Positions 35,715-45,404 of a stretch of 64,000 bases of DNA are shown one piece after another (positions within the stretch are counted from its first letter, which is position 1; each line of letters starts with the position of its first letter). The position numbers and the translations under genes are program-made. This DNA is from Aureimonas pseudogalii (GTDB lineage: Bacteria > Pseudomonadota > Alphaproteobacteria > Rhizobiales > Rhizobiaceae). The notes beneath the pieces were generated by a model. That model was given only the letters and a program-made list of their open reading frames with translations, made no database searches and was not told the DNA's origin. The stretch is taken from the NCBI RefSeq assembly GCF_014196835.1, contig NZ_JACIEK010000001.1:248001-312000 (forward strand). Reading direction: 5' to 3'.

Positions 35715-37007
35715 GTGTCCATCGCCTCCTCGCCTCCCGCCGCCGCCGTCAACTCGAAGGGCCGCGTCCTCTTTGCCAGCCTCATCGGCACGACGATCGA
35801 GTTCTTCGACTTCTACATCTACGCGACGGCCGCGGTTCTGGTGTTTCCGCACCTGTTCTTTCCCAGCGCCGAGCCGACGACGGCGATGCTGCAGTCCTTC
35901 GCGACCTTCGCCATCGCCTTCTTCGCCCGGCCGATCGGCGCGGCGATCTTCGGCCATTACGGCGACCGGATCGGGCGCAAGGCGACGCTCGTCGCGGCCC
36001 TGATGACGATGGGCCTCTCCACCGTCGCCATCGGCCTGCTGCCGACCTATGAGAGCGCAGGCGTCGTCGCGCCGATGCTGCTGGCGCTCTGCCGGCTCGG
36101 CCAGGGCCTCGGGCTCGGCGGCGAGTGGGGCGGTGCGGTGCTGCTCGCCACCGAAAACGCCCCGCCCGGCAAGCGCGCCTGGTACGGCATGTTTCCGCAG
36201 CTCGGCGCGCCCATCGGCTTCATCTGCGCCACCGGCTCCTTCCTCATCCTCTCCGACGTCCTGACCGACGAGCAGTTCTTCGCCTTCGGCTGGCGCCTGC
36301 CCTTCGTCGCCTCGGCGCTCCTCGTCTTCGTCGGCCTCTACGTGCGGCTGAAGATCCACGAAACGCCCGCCTTCCAGAAGGCGATCGAGCGCCACGAGCG
36401 CGTCGAGGTGCCGATCGTCGAGATCTTCGCGCGGCACAAGGCCCACCTTCTCGCCGGCACGTTCGGCGCGATGGCGACCTTCGTGCTGTTCTACCTGATG
36501 ACGACCTTCGTCCTCTCCTGGGGCACCGGCCCGCTCGGCTTCGCGCGCTCGACCTTCCTGCCCATCCAGATGCTCGGCGTCGTGTTCTTCGGCCTCGCCA
36601 TCCCCGTCTCGGCTGTCCTGGCCGACCGCTATGGCTCGCGCGCCATGCTGCTGGCCGCGACGCTCGGCATCGCGCTCTTCGGCTTCCTCTTCCACCCGCT
36701 CTTCGGTGCGGGCACGACGGGCAGCGTCGTCGCCTTCCAGATCGTCGGCTTCGCGCTGATGGGCCTGACCTACGGCCCGCTCGGCACGGCGCTCTCGGAG
36801 CTGTTTCCGACGAAGGTGCGCTACACCGGCGCCTCGCTCACCTTCAATCTCGGCGGCATCGTGGGCGCTTCGCTCGCGCCCTACATCGCGACGCGCCTCG
36901 CCACCGACCATGGCCTCGCGGCGGTCGGATACTACCTGTCGGCCGCCGCATTGATCACACTCGTGGCCTTGGCGCTGTCGCCGCGCTCGAAGGCCGGCGC
37001 CGACTAG
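35715..37007 (+). CDS. MFS transporter, metabolite:H+ symporter (MHS) family
   Basis: 430 residues with 12 predicted membrane helices. MHS signatures: GTTIEFFDFYIYATAAVLVFPHLFFP in helix 1, ARPIGAAIFGHYGDRIGRKATLVAAL (loop 2-3 motif), GLGLGGEWGGAVLLATE in helix 4, and LGTALSELFPTKVRYTGASLTFNLGG. Relatives carry dicarboxylates, proline/betaine or shikimate with protons; the substrate is open. I chose the GTG at 35715 because AAGG lies 8 nt upstream and the family starts here. Confidence 0.9.
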   Translation: MSIASSPPAAAVNSKGRVLFASLIGTTIEFFDFYIYATAAVLVFPHLFFPSAEPTTAMLQSFATFAIAFFARPIGAAIFGHYGDRIGRKATLVAALMTMGLSTVAIGLLPTYESAGVVAPMLLALCRLGQGLGLGGEWGGAVLLATENAPPGKRAWYGMFPQLGAPIGFICATGSFLILSDVLTDEQFFAFGWRLPFVASALLVFVGLYVRLKIHETPAFQKAIERHERVEVPIVEIFARHKAHLLAGTFGAMATFVLFYLMTTFVLSWGTGPLGFARSTFLPIQMLGVVFFGLAIPVSAVLADRYGSRAMLLAATLGIALFGFLFHPLFGAGTTGSVVAFQIVGFALMGLTYGPLGTALSELFPTKVRYTGASLTFNLGGIVGASLAPYIATRLATDHGLAAVGYYLSAAALITLVALALSPRSKAGAD

Positions 37008-37120
37008 GCGAGAGCCACGCGGCACCGCCGAAAGGCGCGGCGGGTGTGGCGGCCGCGCACTGGCATGTGACGGGCGCGGATGGGACGAACCGGCCACCGC
37101 TCATGGACAGGAGGTTCCCC

Positions 37121-38311
37121 GTGACCCGCACCGCCCTCGCGATCTCGGCTCTCGTCGTCGGCTTCCTGCCTGGCATGGCTAGGGCGCAGGTTGCATCCGA
37201 CACATCGCTTGCCGAGCGCCTGGAGACCGCACCTGAGATCGGCGACGACGCGCGCTTCGTGCGCTTCTCGCCCTTCGTGCAGTTCGACGGCGGCTGGGCC
37301 TCCTCCTCGCCGGACGATCTCGTCGCGCAGGCCGACCGGCGCAACGGCGAGGTGCGGCGGGGCCGGCTCTACGTCGATTTCGGCTTCGATCAGATCGGCG
37401 GCCGGCTGACCGTCGACTTCGCCAATCTCGAGACGGACCCGGTCACCTACGCCTATCTGAACTATGAAGTCGGCGATGCGCTGACGGTGCAGGCGGGCTA
37501 CCAGGACGTCACCTTCTCGATGCAGCAGCTGATGGGCAGCCGGTCCGCCACCTTCGCCGAGGACGGGCAGAACGCCGGGCTGCAGCTGACCGACGCCGTG
37601 GGCGTTGCGGCGCTCGCCGGCGGCGAACGCTGGAGCTTCAACGGCGGCGTCTTCGGCGGCGACATCAATCGCCAGCCCTTCGACGACGGCGTGACGGTGG
37701 CCGGGCGCGGAACCTATGCCCCCTATCTCGACGGTGACGACGCCGTGCATCTCGGCCTCGGCCTTGCCGGCGGCTTCGACCGGCAGGAGACACTCTCCTT
37801 CTCCGGCGACGCGGGCACCAGTCTCGTCGCCGCCTCGCCGGTCTCGACCGGCGATTTCGAGGGCCCAGGCAAGCTCCTCTCGGTCAATCTCGAGGCCGCC
37901 GCGACGCTCGGGCGTCTCACGCTGCAGAGCGAATACACCGTGAGCCGCGTCGAATCGCGCGCCGGCGGCGAGGCGACGCTCGGGGGCGGCTACCTCTCCG
38001 CGCTCGTGTTCCTCACCGACGATCATCGACAATACGAGGCGAAGTCCGGCCAGTTCGAGCGGGTGAAGCCGGCGCAGTCGGTGACGAAGGGCGGCATCGG
38101 CGCCTTCGAGATCGGCGCCCGTCTCGACCATCTCGACCTCTCCGACGCCGAGGACGGCGGCACGCAGCTTTCCGGCACGGCGATCCTCAACTGGTATCCG
38201 ACCGACGTCCTGCGCTTCACCACGAGCCACACGTATACGCAAGTGACCGAGGGCCCGGACGACGGCGACGAGGTGAACGCGACGCTGCTGCGGGCGGCGA
38301 TCATCTACTGA
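37121..38311 (+). CDS. outer-membrane porin of the OprP/OprO type
   Basis: 396 residues with signal peptide (RTALAISALVVGFLPGMARAQ) and a barrel domain with repeated strands such as RRGRLYVDFGFDQIGGRLTVDFAN, TYAYLNYEVGDALTVQAGYQDVTFSMQQLMGSRSATFAEDG and NWYPTDVLRFTTSHTYTQVTE, ending in an aromatic residue. This is the pattern of phosphate-selective porin O/P. The GTG at 37121 is the start because AGGAGG lies 6 nt upstream; the ATG at 37103 lacks such a site. No Pho box is seen upstream. Confidence 0.8.
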   Translation: MTRTALAISALVVGFLPGMARAQVASDTSLAERLETAPEIGDDARFVRFSPFVQFDGGWASSSPDDLVAQADRRNGEVRRGRLYVDFGFDQIGGRLTVDFANLETDPVTYAYLNYEVGDALTVQAGYQDVTFSMQQLMGSRSATFAEDGQNAGLQLTDAVGVAALAGGERWSFNGGVFGGDINRQPFDDGVTVAGRGTYAPYLDGDDAVHLGLGLAGGFDRQETLSFSGDAGTSLVAASPVSTGDFEGPGKLLSVNLEAAATLGRLTLQSEYTVSRVESRAGGEATLGGGYLSALVFLTDDHRQYEAKSGQFERVKPAQSVTKGGIGAFEIGARLDHLDLSDAEDGGTQLSGTAILNWYPTDVLRFTTSHTYTQVTEGPDDGDEVNATLLRAAIIY

Positions 38312-38366
38312 GCGCCGAAGCCGCACGCCGTCGCAGCGATTGGCGATTGACGGGACGCGTTGCGCC

Positions 38367-39107
38367 ATGTCGAAAGGAGCGATGAACGACAGCACCACCA
38401 TCCTTCGGACCGTCGAGGCCGACCCGACGCATTTCGCCGACGTGCGGACCTGGGTCTTCGACCTCGACAACACGCTCTACCCGCGCAAGACCGATCTCTT
38501 CTCGCAGATCGACGGGCGGATGACCGCCTTCGTCTCGGAGCTGCTCCAAGTGCCGCGCGAGGAGGCGAAGACCCTCCAGAAGGACCTCTATCGCCAGTAC
38601 GGCACGACGCTGCGCGGGCTGATGGAAGTGCATCGGATCGAGCCCGACGCCTTCCTCTCCTACGTCCACGACATCGACTATTCGTGGCTGGCGCCCGACC
38701 CCGCGCTCGGTGAGGAGATCGCGGCGCTGCCGGGGCGCAAGTTCATCTTCACCAACGGCGATCGCGGCCATGCCGAGCGGACCGCGCGCCAGCTCGGCAT
38801 CTTCGAGCATTTCGAGGACGTGTTCGACATCGTCGCCGCCGGCCTCGTGCCCAAGCCCGCCGCCGAGACCTACGACAAGTTCATGGGCCTCCACCGGATC
38901 GACACGGCCCATGCCGTGATGTTCGAGGATCTCGCGCGCAATCTCGAAGTGCCGAAAGCGCTGGGGATGAAGACCGTGCTCGTGGTGCCCGAAAACTTCG
39001 AGACGACGCTCGGCGACGTCTGGGAGCACGAGGGCCGCGACGCCGCCCATATCGACTTCATCACCGACGACCTGACACGCTTCCTCAAGAGCATCCGCGC
39101 CGTCTGA
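38367..39107 (+). CDS. pyrimidine 5'-nucleotidase, HAD superfamily
   Basis: 246 residues. HAD motif I WVFDLDNTLYPR, motif II FTNGDRGHAERTA, motif III in VAAGLVPKPAAETYDK and motif IV FEDLARNLEVPKALGM match the SDT1/PynN-like pyrimidine 5'-nucleotidases that act on UMP and CMP. The start is uncertain among ATGs at 38340, 38367 and 38382; the last has AAAGGAG only 2 nt away. It lies next to LOG and dapD as in other Rhizobiales. Confidence 0.87.
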   Translation: MSKGAMNDSTTILRTVEADPTHFADVRTWVFDLDNTLYPRKTDLFSQIDGRMTAFVSELLQVPREEAKTLQKDLYRQYGTTLRGLMEVHRIEPDAFLSYVHDIDYSWLAPDPALGEEIAALPGRKFIFTNGDRGHAERTARQLGIFEHFEDVFDIVAAGLVPKPAAETYDKFMGLHRIDTAHAVMFEDLARNLEVPKALGMKTVLVVPENFETTLGDVWEHEGRDAAHIDFITDDLTRFLKSIRAV

Positions 39108-39118
39108 GGCTGCGAACC

Positions 39119-39439
39119 TCAGGACCCGAGACGCGAGCGGCCCGGCTGCGCCAGAGACTGGCGTTCGGCCTCGCGGCGGTCCTCCGGCGTGCGAGCAGTC
39201 CTCGCATCGCTCTCGTCCGACGAGACGGCGCGCCGGTTGGCTTCGAACACGACGTCCATCTGATCGCGCCCGTCCGCGACGTTCCCTGCCTTGGCGCGCT
39301 CGCGCTCGGTCTGGCTCACAGCGTCGACATCGTTCGGTCGAAGCGCTGCCTTCGCCGTCTCGTCCGTTTCGATCGTTTCCGGCGCGTCCTCGTTCTGCTG
39401 CGTACGCATCATCTTCGGATCGGTGTCGAGGTCGCCCAT
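39119..39439 (-). CDS. acidic/charged hypothetical protein
   Basis: 106 residues, low in hydrophobics, with many Asp, Glu, Arg and Thr (DTDPKMMRTQQNEDAPETIETDETAK, QTERERAKAGNVADGRDQMD), so probably disordered. The ATG at 39439 has AGGAG 5 nt upstream, which beats the upstream start at 39478. I do not recognise the family. Confidence 0.6.
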   Translation of the reverse strand: MGDLDTDPKMMRTQQNEDAPETIETDETAKAALRPNDVDAVSQTERERAKAGNVADGRDQMDVVFEANRRAVSSDESDARTARTPEDRREAERQSLAQPGRSRLGS

Positions 39440-39505
39440 CGCGTTCTCCTTCGCCTTCTTCATTGCCACCCGTGCCAACGAGCCGCAGACGAGCCCGTTC
39501 CCGGT

Positions 39506-40399
39506 CTAAAAGCCGTAGAAGCCGCGGATGATCGCCCAGCCCTCTTCCGCCGTGTCGGCGAAGCGGAAGAGCTGGAGGTCGTCCGGTGCGATCGTGCCCT
39601 CCTGCGCCAGGAACTCGAAATCGACGACCCGGCGCCAGAAGGCCTCGCCGAACAGCACCACGGGCATGCGCGCCATGCGCCCCGTCTGCATCAGCGTCAG
39701 CGCCTCGAACAGCTCGTCCAGCGTGCCGAAGCCGCCGGGAAAAGCCACCATCGCCTTGGCGCGCATCAGGAAATGCATCTTGCGCATGGCGAAGTAGTGG
39801 AAGTTGAAGCAGAGCTCGGGCGTCACGTAGGGGTTGGGCGCCTGCTCGTGCGGCAGGGTGATGTTGAGCGCGATCGAGACGCCGCCGACATCCGCCGCGC
39901 CGCGGTTTCCCGCCTCCATCACACCGGGCCCGCCGCCGGTGACGATCACGAACTCCTTGCCGCCCGAACTGTTGGCCGAGTGCTGCGAGGCGAGCGCGGC
40001 GAAACGGCGGGCCTCCTCGTAGTAGCGGCTGTTGGCAACGAGGCGCTCCGCCTGCCCCTCGTTGCGCGCCGCCCAGGCCGGCTTGCCGGGCTCGGGGATG
40101 CGCGCGCCGCCGAACAGCACCACGGTCGAGAGGATGCCGGCCTCGCGCAGCGCCATGTCGGTCTTCAGGAGTTCCAGCTGCAGCCGCACGCCGCGCAGCG
40201 GCTCGGAGGCGAGGAAGTCCTCGTCGTCGTAGGCGAGCCGATAGGTCGGCGAGAGCGTCTGCGGGGTCTGGGGCTTGGCCTTCTGCTGCGCGCGGTCGGT
40301 GCCGGAATCGGGGAATGGCGTGAAGCCGCCGCCTTCGGTTTCGCGGCCCGTCGCGGGCAGGTCGTCGGCCATGTCGTCGGCCATGTCGTCGTCGGTCAT
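39506..40399 (-). CDS. LOG-family (TIGR00730) nucleotide phosphoribohydrolase
   Basis: 297 residues. The LOG motifs are GGGPGVMEAGNRGAADVG and PGGFGTLDELFEALTLMQTG, the phosphate-binding and catalytic Glu segments. LOG proteins cleave the ribose-5'-phosphate from cytokinin-type or other nucleoside monophosphates. The N-terminal 80 residues are an extra acidic region. It is divergent from dapD with an 85-nt gap. Confidence 0.85.
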   Translation of the reverse strand: MTDDDMADDMADDLPATGRETEGGGFTPFPDSGTDRAQQKAKPQTPQTLSPTYRLAYDDEDFLASEPLRGVRLQLELLKTDMALREAGILSTVVLFGGARIPEPGKPAWAARNEGQAERLVANSRYYEEARRFAALASQHSANSSGGKEFVIVTGGGPGVMEAGNRGAADVGGVSIALNITLPHEQAPNPYVTPELCFNFHYFAMRKMHFLMRAKAMVAFPGGFGTLDELFEALTLMQTGRMARMPVVLFGEAFWRRVVDFEFLAQEGTIAPDDLQLFRFADTAEEGWAIIRGFYGF

Positions 40400-40484
40400 C
40401 GCCGGGTTTCCTTCGATTGATTGTTGGAGGGCCTTCTACTAGGAGAACGAACCACTTCCAAACCCCTTCCGGAGATCCCGACCG

Positions 40485-41339
40485 ATGACCGATGGCACGC
40501 ATGCCGGCCTCGAACGCACCATCGAAGCCGCCTTCGAGGCCCGTGACGGCATCGACGCTTCGACGAAGGGCGAGGTGCGCGAGGCCGTGGACGCCGCGCT
40601 CGAGCTTCTCGACGCCGGCGAGGCCAAGGTCGCGACGCGCGGCGAAGACGGCGCCTGGACGGTGCACCAGTGGCTGAAGAAGGCGGTGCTCCTGTCGTTC
40701 CGGCTCAACGACATGGAGATCGTCGAGGGCGGACCCGGCGGCGCGGTGTGGTGGGACAAGGTGCCCTCGAAATTCGCGGGCTGGGGCGAGAACCGTTTCC
40801 GCGACGCGGGCTTCCGGGCCGTGCCCGGCGCAATCGTGCGCCGCTCTGCCCATATCGGCCGCAACGCCATCCTGATGCCCTCCTTCGTCAATCTCGGCGC
40901 CTCCGTCGGCGAGGGCACGATGGTGGACACCTGGGCGACGGTGGGATCCTGCGCACAGATCGGCCGCAACGTGCATCTGTCCGGGGGCGTCGGCATCGGC
41001 GGCGTGCTGGAGCCGCTGCAGGCCGGCCCGACCATCATCGAGGACAACTGCTTCATCGGCGCCCGATCGGAGGTCGTGGAAGGCTGCATCGTGCGCGAGG
41101 GCGCGGTGCTCGGCATGGGCGTCTTCATCGGCCAGTCCACCAAGATCGTCGACCGCGAGACCGGATCGATCACCTATGGCGAGGTGCCGCCCTATTCCGT
41201 GGTGGTCGCGGGCTCGCTTCCGGCCAAGCCGATGGGCAACGGCGAACCCGGCCCCGCCCTCTACTGCGCGGTGATCGTCAAGCGCGTGGACGAGCGCACG
41301 CGCTCCAAGACGAGCATCAACGAGCTGCTGCGCGCCTGA
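40485..41339 (+). CDS. dapD: 2,3,4,5-tetrahydropyridine-2,6-dicarboxylate N-succinyltransferase
   Basis: 284-residue left-handed beta-helix acyltransferase, step in diaminopimelate/lysine synthesis. Signatures: [61 protein letters not shown] and [16 protein letters not shown] (hexapeptide repeats). Length is normal. dapE, which removes the succinyl group later in the pathway, is 2.3 kb downstream. Confidence 0.96.
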   Translation: MTDGTHAGLERTIEAAFEARDGIDASTKGEVREAVDAALELLDAGEAKVATRGEDGAWTVHQWLKKAVLLSFRLNDMEIVEGGPGGAVWWDKVPSKFAGWGENRFRDAGFRAVPGAIVRRSAHIGRNAILMPSFVNLGASVGEGTMVDTWATVGSCAQIGRNVHLSGGVGIGGVLEPLQAGPTIIEDNCFIGARSEVVEGCIVREGAVLGMGVFIGQSTKIVDRETGSITYGEVPPYSVVVAGSLPAKPMGNGEPGPALYCAVIVKRVDERTRSKTSINELLRA

Positions 41340-41439
41340 TACCGGCAGAGGAGCCGCCACGCCCGGCACACAACCTGGGCATCGTTGTGCAAACCCGTAT
41401 CAGTCGTACGCTGCAGGGAATGCACGACGGGCGCCCCTC

Positions 41440-41928
41440 ATGTCGAACGTATCGATCCGCGAGCTTTTCTTTTCCTGGCACGGCACGATCGGACGCGGGT
41501 CCTGGTGGCTCGGCGTCTGTGCCCTCGTCGGCGGCACCATCGTCGGTCTGATCGCGCTCGGCGTCCTTCTTCTCTGGATCGCTCCGATTGGTCCCGTGGC
41601 GGTGAAGACGTTCACCACGGCAAACGGCCTCCAAGCAGAGAACCGCACATCCGTTGCGATGAACGTGGCGGGCGCGATCTGGCTTCTTGCGGCGGTCGTC
41701 TGCTTCATGATGCTGTCGGCCAAGCGGCTTCGGGATGCTCGCATTTCGCCGGCCCTTCTGGCTCTCGTGCCGTTGCCGATCCTGCTGGTCGTCGGGCTGC
41801 CTCTGATCCGCGAGCCGTCGCCCGGAGGAGACGCGCTGGCGATCCTTCTGGTCGCGCTGGCATGCTATGGGCCGCTGTGGGTCGTTCTCGGCTTCAAGCC
41901 GAGCGCAGCACGCGATCCCCTGATCTGA
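41440..41928 (+). CDS. DUF805 membrane protein
   Basis: 162 residues with four hydrophobic helices. The N-terminus IRELFFSWHGTIGRGSWWLG and LSAKRLRDARISP are DUF805 hallmarks (family named for YhaH/YiaW). Function unknown. It sits between dapD and the convergent lytic transglycosylase, with a hairpin terminator between. Confidence 0.8.
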   Translation: MSNVSIRELFFSWHGTIGRGSWWLGVCALVGGTIVGLIALGVLLLWIAPIGPVAVKTFTTANGLQAENRTSVAMNVAGAIWLLAAVVCFMMLSAKRLRDARISPALLALVPLPILLVVGLPLIREPSPGGDALAILLVALACYGPLWVVLGFKPSAARDPLI

Positions 41929-41945
41929 TCGACGTTGCCGGCACG

Positions 41946-41974
41946 AAAAAGCCGGGACGAAGCCCGGCCTTTTC
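41946..41974. terminator. bidirectional intrinsic terminator
   Basis: GCCGGG (41951-41956), a 6-nt loop, then CCCGGC (41963-41968), with an A-run on the left and CTTTT on the right. It separates the convergent DUF805 and transglycosylase genes. Confidence 0.75.
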
Positions 41975-41998
41975 CAAACTCGATCCGCTTTAACGCCG

Positions 41999-43411
41999 TC
42001 AGTTGAAGCCGAGACCACCGGCCGGCGCAGTGGTCGCCGGCGTCGAGGCGTCGAAAGCGCCGCCGAACCGGTCGATGTCGGGCTGCGGCACGGCGGCCGC
42101 CGACGGGCGCACCACCCGGCCGCCGACCATGCGGCCGACGGGGATGCCGCCGTTCGCGGCGGCAGCCGGCCGCGAGCTGTTGTCGGCGACGCGCACCGGG
42201 TTCACGGCCGGAACCGGCACGGTCTTGGGAAGCCCGACCGCGGCGGCCGCGCCCGAAGCGGGCGCCTGCGAGGTCATCGCCGTCGCGGCAGGCGATGCCG
42301 ACTGGGGTGCCGCGGCCACGGCATTCGTCGCGGCGACGCGCGCGAGCACGGGCTTGGCGGCGACGGTGCGCTCGATGATCCCCGCGCGTACGGTCGGCTC
42401 GACCGCGGCGATGAGCGTCGAATCCGACGACATGGCCGGGCTCTTGCGCGAGCGGATCGCCGCCATGTGGCGCTTGACGTTGGAGCAGTAGACGCTGGCC
42501 GACTTCGACATCGTGGTCGTGCGGTGGCCGCCCTTGTACTTCATGGCGGTCTGGCAGACGTCGCCGCCGCCCTGCTCCCAGGCGCCCTTCAGGTAGCGCA
42601 TGCCGTAGCGAAGGTTGGTCTCGGGGTCGAGCAGCGCCTCGGTGGGCCCGGAGAAGCCGAGCCCACGCGCGGTGGCCGGCTTGATCTGCGAGAGGCCGTA
42701 GACGCCGGAGCCGCGCGCGCGCGGATTGTAGTGGCTCTCGACGCGCACCACGGCATAGGCCAGTTCGCGCGGGATCTCGTTGTCGTCGGCGGCCTGGGCG
42801 ATCAGGCGGTCGATCTTCGGGTCGCCCGTGATCGTGTCGCCAACGGCCTGCGCGACGGTCTTCACGGTCTGCACGGAGACGTTGGCCACCGCCACCGCGC
42901 CGGCGCCGACACGCGAGGCGCCGGCGACGACGCTGTCCTTCGCGGCGACCGCGCCGTCCTTCGCCGCGGAGACCGTGTTCGTCGCCACGGTCTTGGCGGC
43001 CGCCGCACCGGCGACGGCGCGGGTCGTCAGGGTGGCGGACGAAGCGTCGCGAGCGGTCTCGGCGGACGAGGCCTTGGCGGCGGCGACGACGACGCGTCCA
43101 CCACGAGCGGTCTCTGCTCCACTCGTCGTCGCGGCGGCGACGGGACGACCCGAAGGAACCGTGACGCGGGAGGGGCCGTTGTCGGCCAGCGAAATCTTCG
43201 TGATCTCGGGCCGGGCGGTGCTGGTGGACGAAGCGGAACTCGAGGCGGTCTCGGCGGCCGGCGCAAGGTTGGCCGTTCCCGTGAGTTTGTCCCCGTCGGA
43301 GACGCAGGCCGACAATGTCAGCGGAGCAAGAAGGGCGAAAGCCGCCACCGAAGCCAGACGGCTGGAACGCTTGAAGACGCTCCGATCTCCCTCAGCCCGC
43401 TGTATCGTCAT
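41999..43411 (-). CDS. lytic transglycosylase lipoprotein
   Basis: About 470 residues. Signal peptide with lipobox LSAC (ASVAAFALLAPLTLSAC), a long Ala/Thr/Val-rich disordered region, then a Slt-type domain: AYAVVRVESHYNPRARGSGVYGLSQIKPATARGLGF, with the catalytic Glu in RVESHYN, and NLRYGMRYLKGAWEQGGGD. A Pro/Ala-rich tail follows. It cleaves peptidoglycan at the outer membrane. The ATG at 43411 is used rather than 43468. Confidence 0.88.
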   Translation of the reverse strand: MTIQRAEGDRSVFKRSSRLASVAAFALLAPLTLSACVSDGDKLTGTANLAPAAETASSSASSTSTARPEITKISLADNGPSRVTVPSGRPVAAATTSGAETARGGRVVVAAAKASSAETARDASSATLTTRAVAGAAAAKTVATNTVSAAKDGAVAAKDSVVAGASRVGAGAVAVANVSVQTVKTVAQAVGDTITGDPKIDRLIAQAADDNEIPRELAYAVVRVESHYNPRARGSGVYGLSQIKPATARGLGFSGPTEALLDPETNLRYGMRYLKGAWEQGGGDVCQTAMKYKGGHRTTTMSKSASVYCSNVKRHMAAIRSRKSPAMSSDSTLIAAVEPTVRAGIIERTVAAKPVLARVAATNAVAAAPQSASPAATAMTSQAPASGAAAAVGLPKTVPVPAVNPVRVADNSSRPAAAANGGIPVGRMVGGRVVRPSAAAVPQPDIDRFGGAFDASTPATTAPAGGLGFN

Positions 43412-43621
43412 GCAGAGTCCCCAAGGCCGTTTCCCATGCAGAACGAACTTGGCCTCGAAACCGGCCAAAACGTGGCGGCCCTCGGGCAGAAGTTACGATC
43501 CGTTCACGAAGGTTAGCGCAATGTTGCCAAAAGACACCACCCCCATCCCGTCAGAAAGTCGGCTCGGAGCCAGTTTCACCGCCGCGTGACGGCCTCTGCC
43601 GCATCGGATATGCAGGCCGGC

Positions 43622-44803
43622 ATGACCGCGCTCGCCCTCGACCCCGTCGCCAATCTCGTCGCGCTTCTGCGCTGTCCGTCCGTGACGCCGCAGGAGGCCG
43701 GCGCCCTCGACGCCCTGCAGGCGCTGGTCGAACCGCTCGGCTTTTCGGTCGAGCGCCCGGTGTTCCGCGAGCCGGGAACTGCGGATGTGGAAAACCTCCT
43801 CGCCAGCTTTGGAAGCGGCCCTGCGCACCTGTGTTTCGCCGGCCACACCGACGTCGTGCCGCCGGGGCGCGACGCCGACTGGACGCACGGTCCCTTCGAC
43901 GGTGTGATCGACGGGGGCGAGATCCACGGCCGCGGTGCCGTGGACATGAAGGGCGGCATCGCCTGCTTCGTCGCGGCGGTGGCGCGGCTCGTCGCGCGCG
44001 GGGCCATGCCGGCCGGCCGCATCTCGCTGCTGATCACCGGCGACGAGGAAGGACCGGCGGTCAACGGCACCGTCAAGCTGCTGGCCCATGCCGAGGCGCG
44101 GGGCGAGCGCTTCGACGCCTGCCTCGTCGGCGAGCCGACCAATCCCGAGCGGCTCGGTGACATGATCAAGATCGGGCGCCGCGGCTCGCTCTCGGGCATC
44201 CTCACGCTCAACGGCCGGCAGGGCCACGTCGCCTATCCCCACCTCGCCGACAATCCTCTCCGCCGGCTCCCGGCGGTGCTCGAGGCGCTGCAAGCGACGC
44301 CGCTCGACGCGGGCACGCCGGACTTCCAGCCCTCGAACCTCGAGATCACCTCGGTCGATGTCGGCAATGGCGCGACGAACGTCATCCCGGCGCGGGTGTC
44401 GGTGGCCTTCAACGTGCGCTTCAACGACCGCTGGACGGCAGCCGCGCTGCGCGCCGAGCTGCTGCGGCGGATCGAAGCGGCGCTCGCCTCGGCGGGCGCG
44501 CCGGGAAGCGCCGAGATCGCGTGGCGCGAGCCGGTGTCCGACGTCTTCCGCACCGCGCCGGGCCCGCTGACGGCCGAATTGGCGGGCGCGGTCGAGGCGG
44601 TGACGGGGCGAGTTCCCGAACTCTCCACCTCCGGCGGCACGTCCGACGCCCGTTTCATCAAGAACCATTGTCCGGTCGTCGAATTCGGGCTTGTCGGCAA
44701 GACCATGCATATGGCCAATGAGCGGGTCGCCCTGTCCGACCTCGAAACGCTGACGGCCATCTATGAAACCTTCATTGCCCGCTGGTTCGCCGCCCAGTCC
44801 TGA
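43622..44803 (+). CDS. dapE: succinyl-diaminopimelate desuccinylase
   Basis: 393-residue M20 metallopeptidase; releases LL-diaminopimelate from its N-succinyl form. Zinc ligands are in [29 protein letters not shown] and VGEPT, with the late His in [15 protein letters not shown]. Starts at 43586 (GTG) and 43610 are in frame, but the conserved N-terminus begins at 43622. The substrate precursor comes from DapD/DapC. Confidence 0.94.
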   Translation: MTALALDPVANLVALLRCPSVTPQEAGALDALQALVEPLGFSVERPVFREPGTADVENLLASFGSGPAHLCFAGHTDVVPPGRDADWTHGPFDGVIDGGEIHGRGAVDMKGGIACFVAAVARLVARGAMPAGRISLLITGDEEGPAVNGTVKLLAHAEARGERFDACLVGEPTNPERLGDMIKIGRRGSLSGILTLNGRQGHVAYPHLADNPLRRLPAVLEALQATPLDAGTPDFQPSNLEITSVDVGNGATNVIPARVSVAFNVRFNDRWTAAALRAELLRRIEAALASAGAPGSAEIAWREPVSDVFRTAPGPLTAELAGAVEAVTGRVPELSTSGGTSDARFIKNHCPVVEFGLVGKTMHMANERVALSDLETLTAIYETFIARWFAAQS

Positions 44804-44807
44804 CTTC

Positions 44808-45398
44808 ATGCCCTCGCTGCCCGAGATCGCCCGCTACTTCACAGGCGCGGCGCGGCTGATGAGGGGGCACCGCGACGGTCTCGACCGGCTCGACCTTTCG
44901 GCCGATGGATTCTGGCGCTCGTTTGCCGCCCTCGTGGTGGCGCTGCCGCCGACGATGCTCTCCTGGCTCGAGTTCGAGCGGGTCGAGCGCGCCGGGCTTC
45001 ACGCCGGCCGGAGCGAGATGGCGACCTATTCGGCCCACGCCCTCGCCGACCTGACGGCGTGGCTGCTGCCGATCCTCGTCATGACCGTGGCGGCGCGCCG
45101 TCTCGGCCTGTCGAAGAAGATCGTCGCCTTCGTGGTGGCGACGAACTGGGGCGGCGCCCTGCTGACCTGGCTCTTCGCGCCCTATTTCCTGCTTCTCATG
45201 GCGGTCGGCCCGAGCGAGGCGATGCAGCTCGTTGGGCTGCTGATCTCGATCGCCTCGATCGTGCTGACGGTCCGTCTGATCGCCGCCGCCACGGCGATCG
45301 ACATCCCTCTGTCCATCGCGATCACCACGATGATGGTGATGGCGACGCTCCTCTCCTATGCAGCGGTGTCGGATCTCTTCCAGGTGCCGCTGGCCTGA
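44808..45398 (+). CDS. multi-span inner-membrane protein (Yip1-like)
   Basis: 196 residues with about five membrane helices (AALVVALPPTMLSWL, LADLTAWLLPILVMTVAARRL, KIVAFVVATNWGGALLTWLFAPYFLLLMAVG, LVGLLISIASIVLTVRLIAAA and IAITTMMVMATLLSYAAVSDLF). Organisation is like the bacterial Yip1/DUF1282 proteins. The ATG lies 4 nt past dapE, so it is the same transcript. Function unknown. Confidence 0.72.
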   Translation: MPSLPEIARYFTGAARLMRGHRDGLDRLDLSADGFWRSFAALVVALPPTMLSWLEFERVERAGLHAGRSEMATYSAHALADLTAWLLPILVMTVAARRLGLSKKIVAFVVATNWGGALLTWLFAPYFLLLMAVGPSEAMQLVGLLISIASIVLTVRLIAAATAIDIPLSIAITTMMVMATLLSYAAVSDLFQVPLA

Positions 45399-45404
45399 CG
45401 GGCG

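Noticed and set aside
38301-41369. A 1022-codon minus-strand open frame spanning several genes
   Set aside because: It crosses the antisense of dapD, the nucleotidase and other confident genes and shows no domain. It is an open-frame artefact of high GC.
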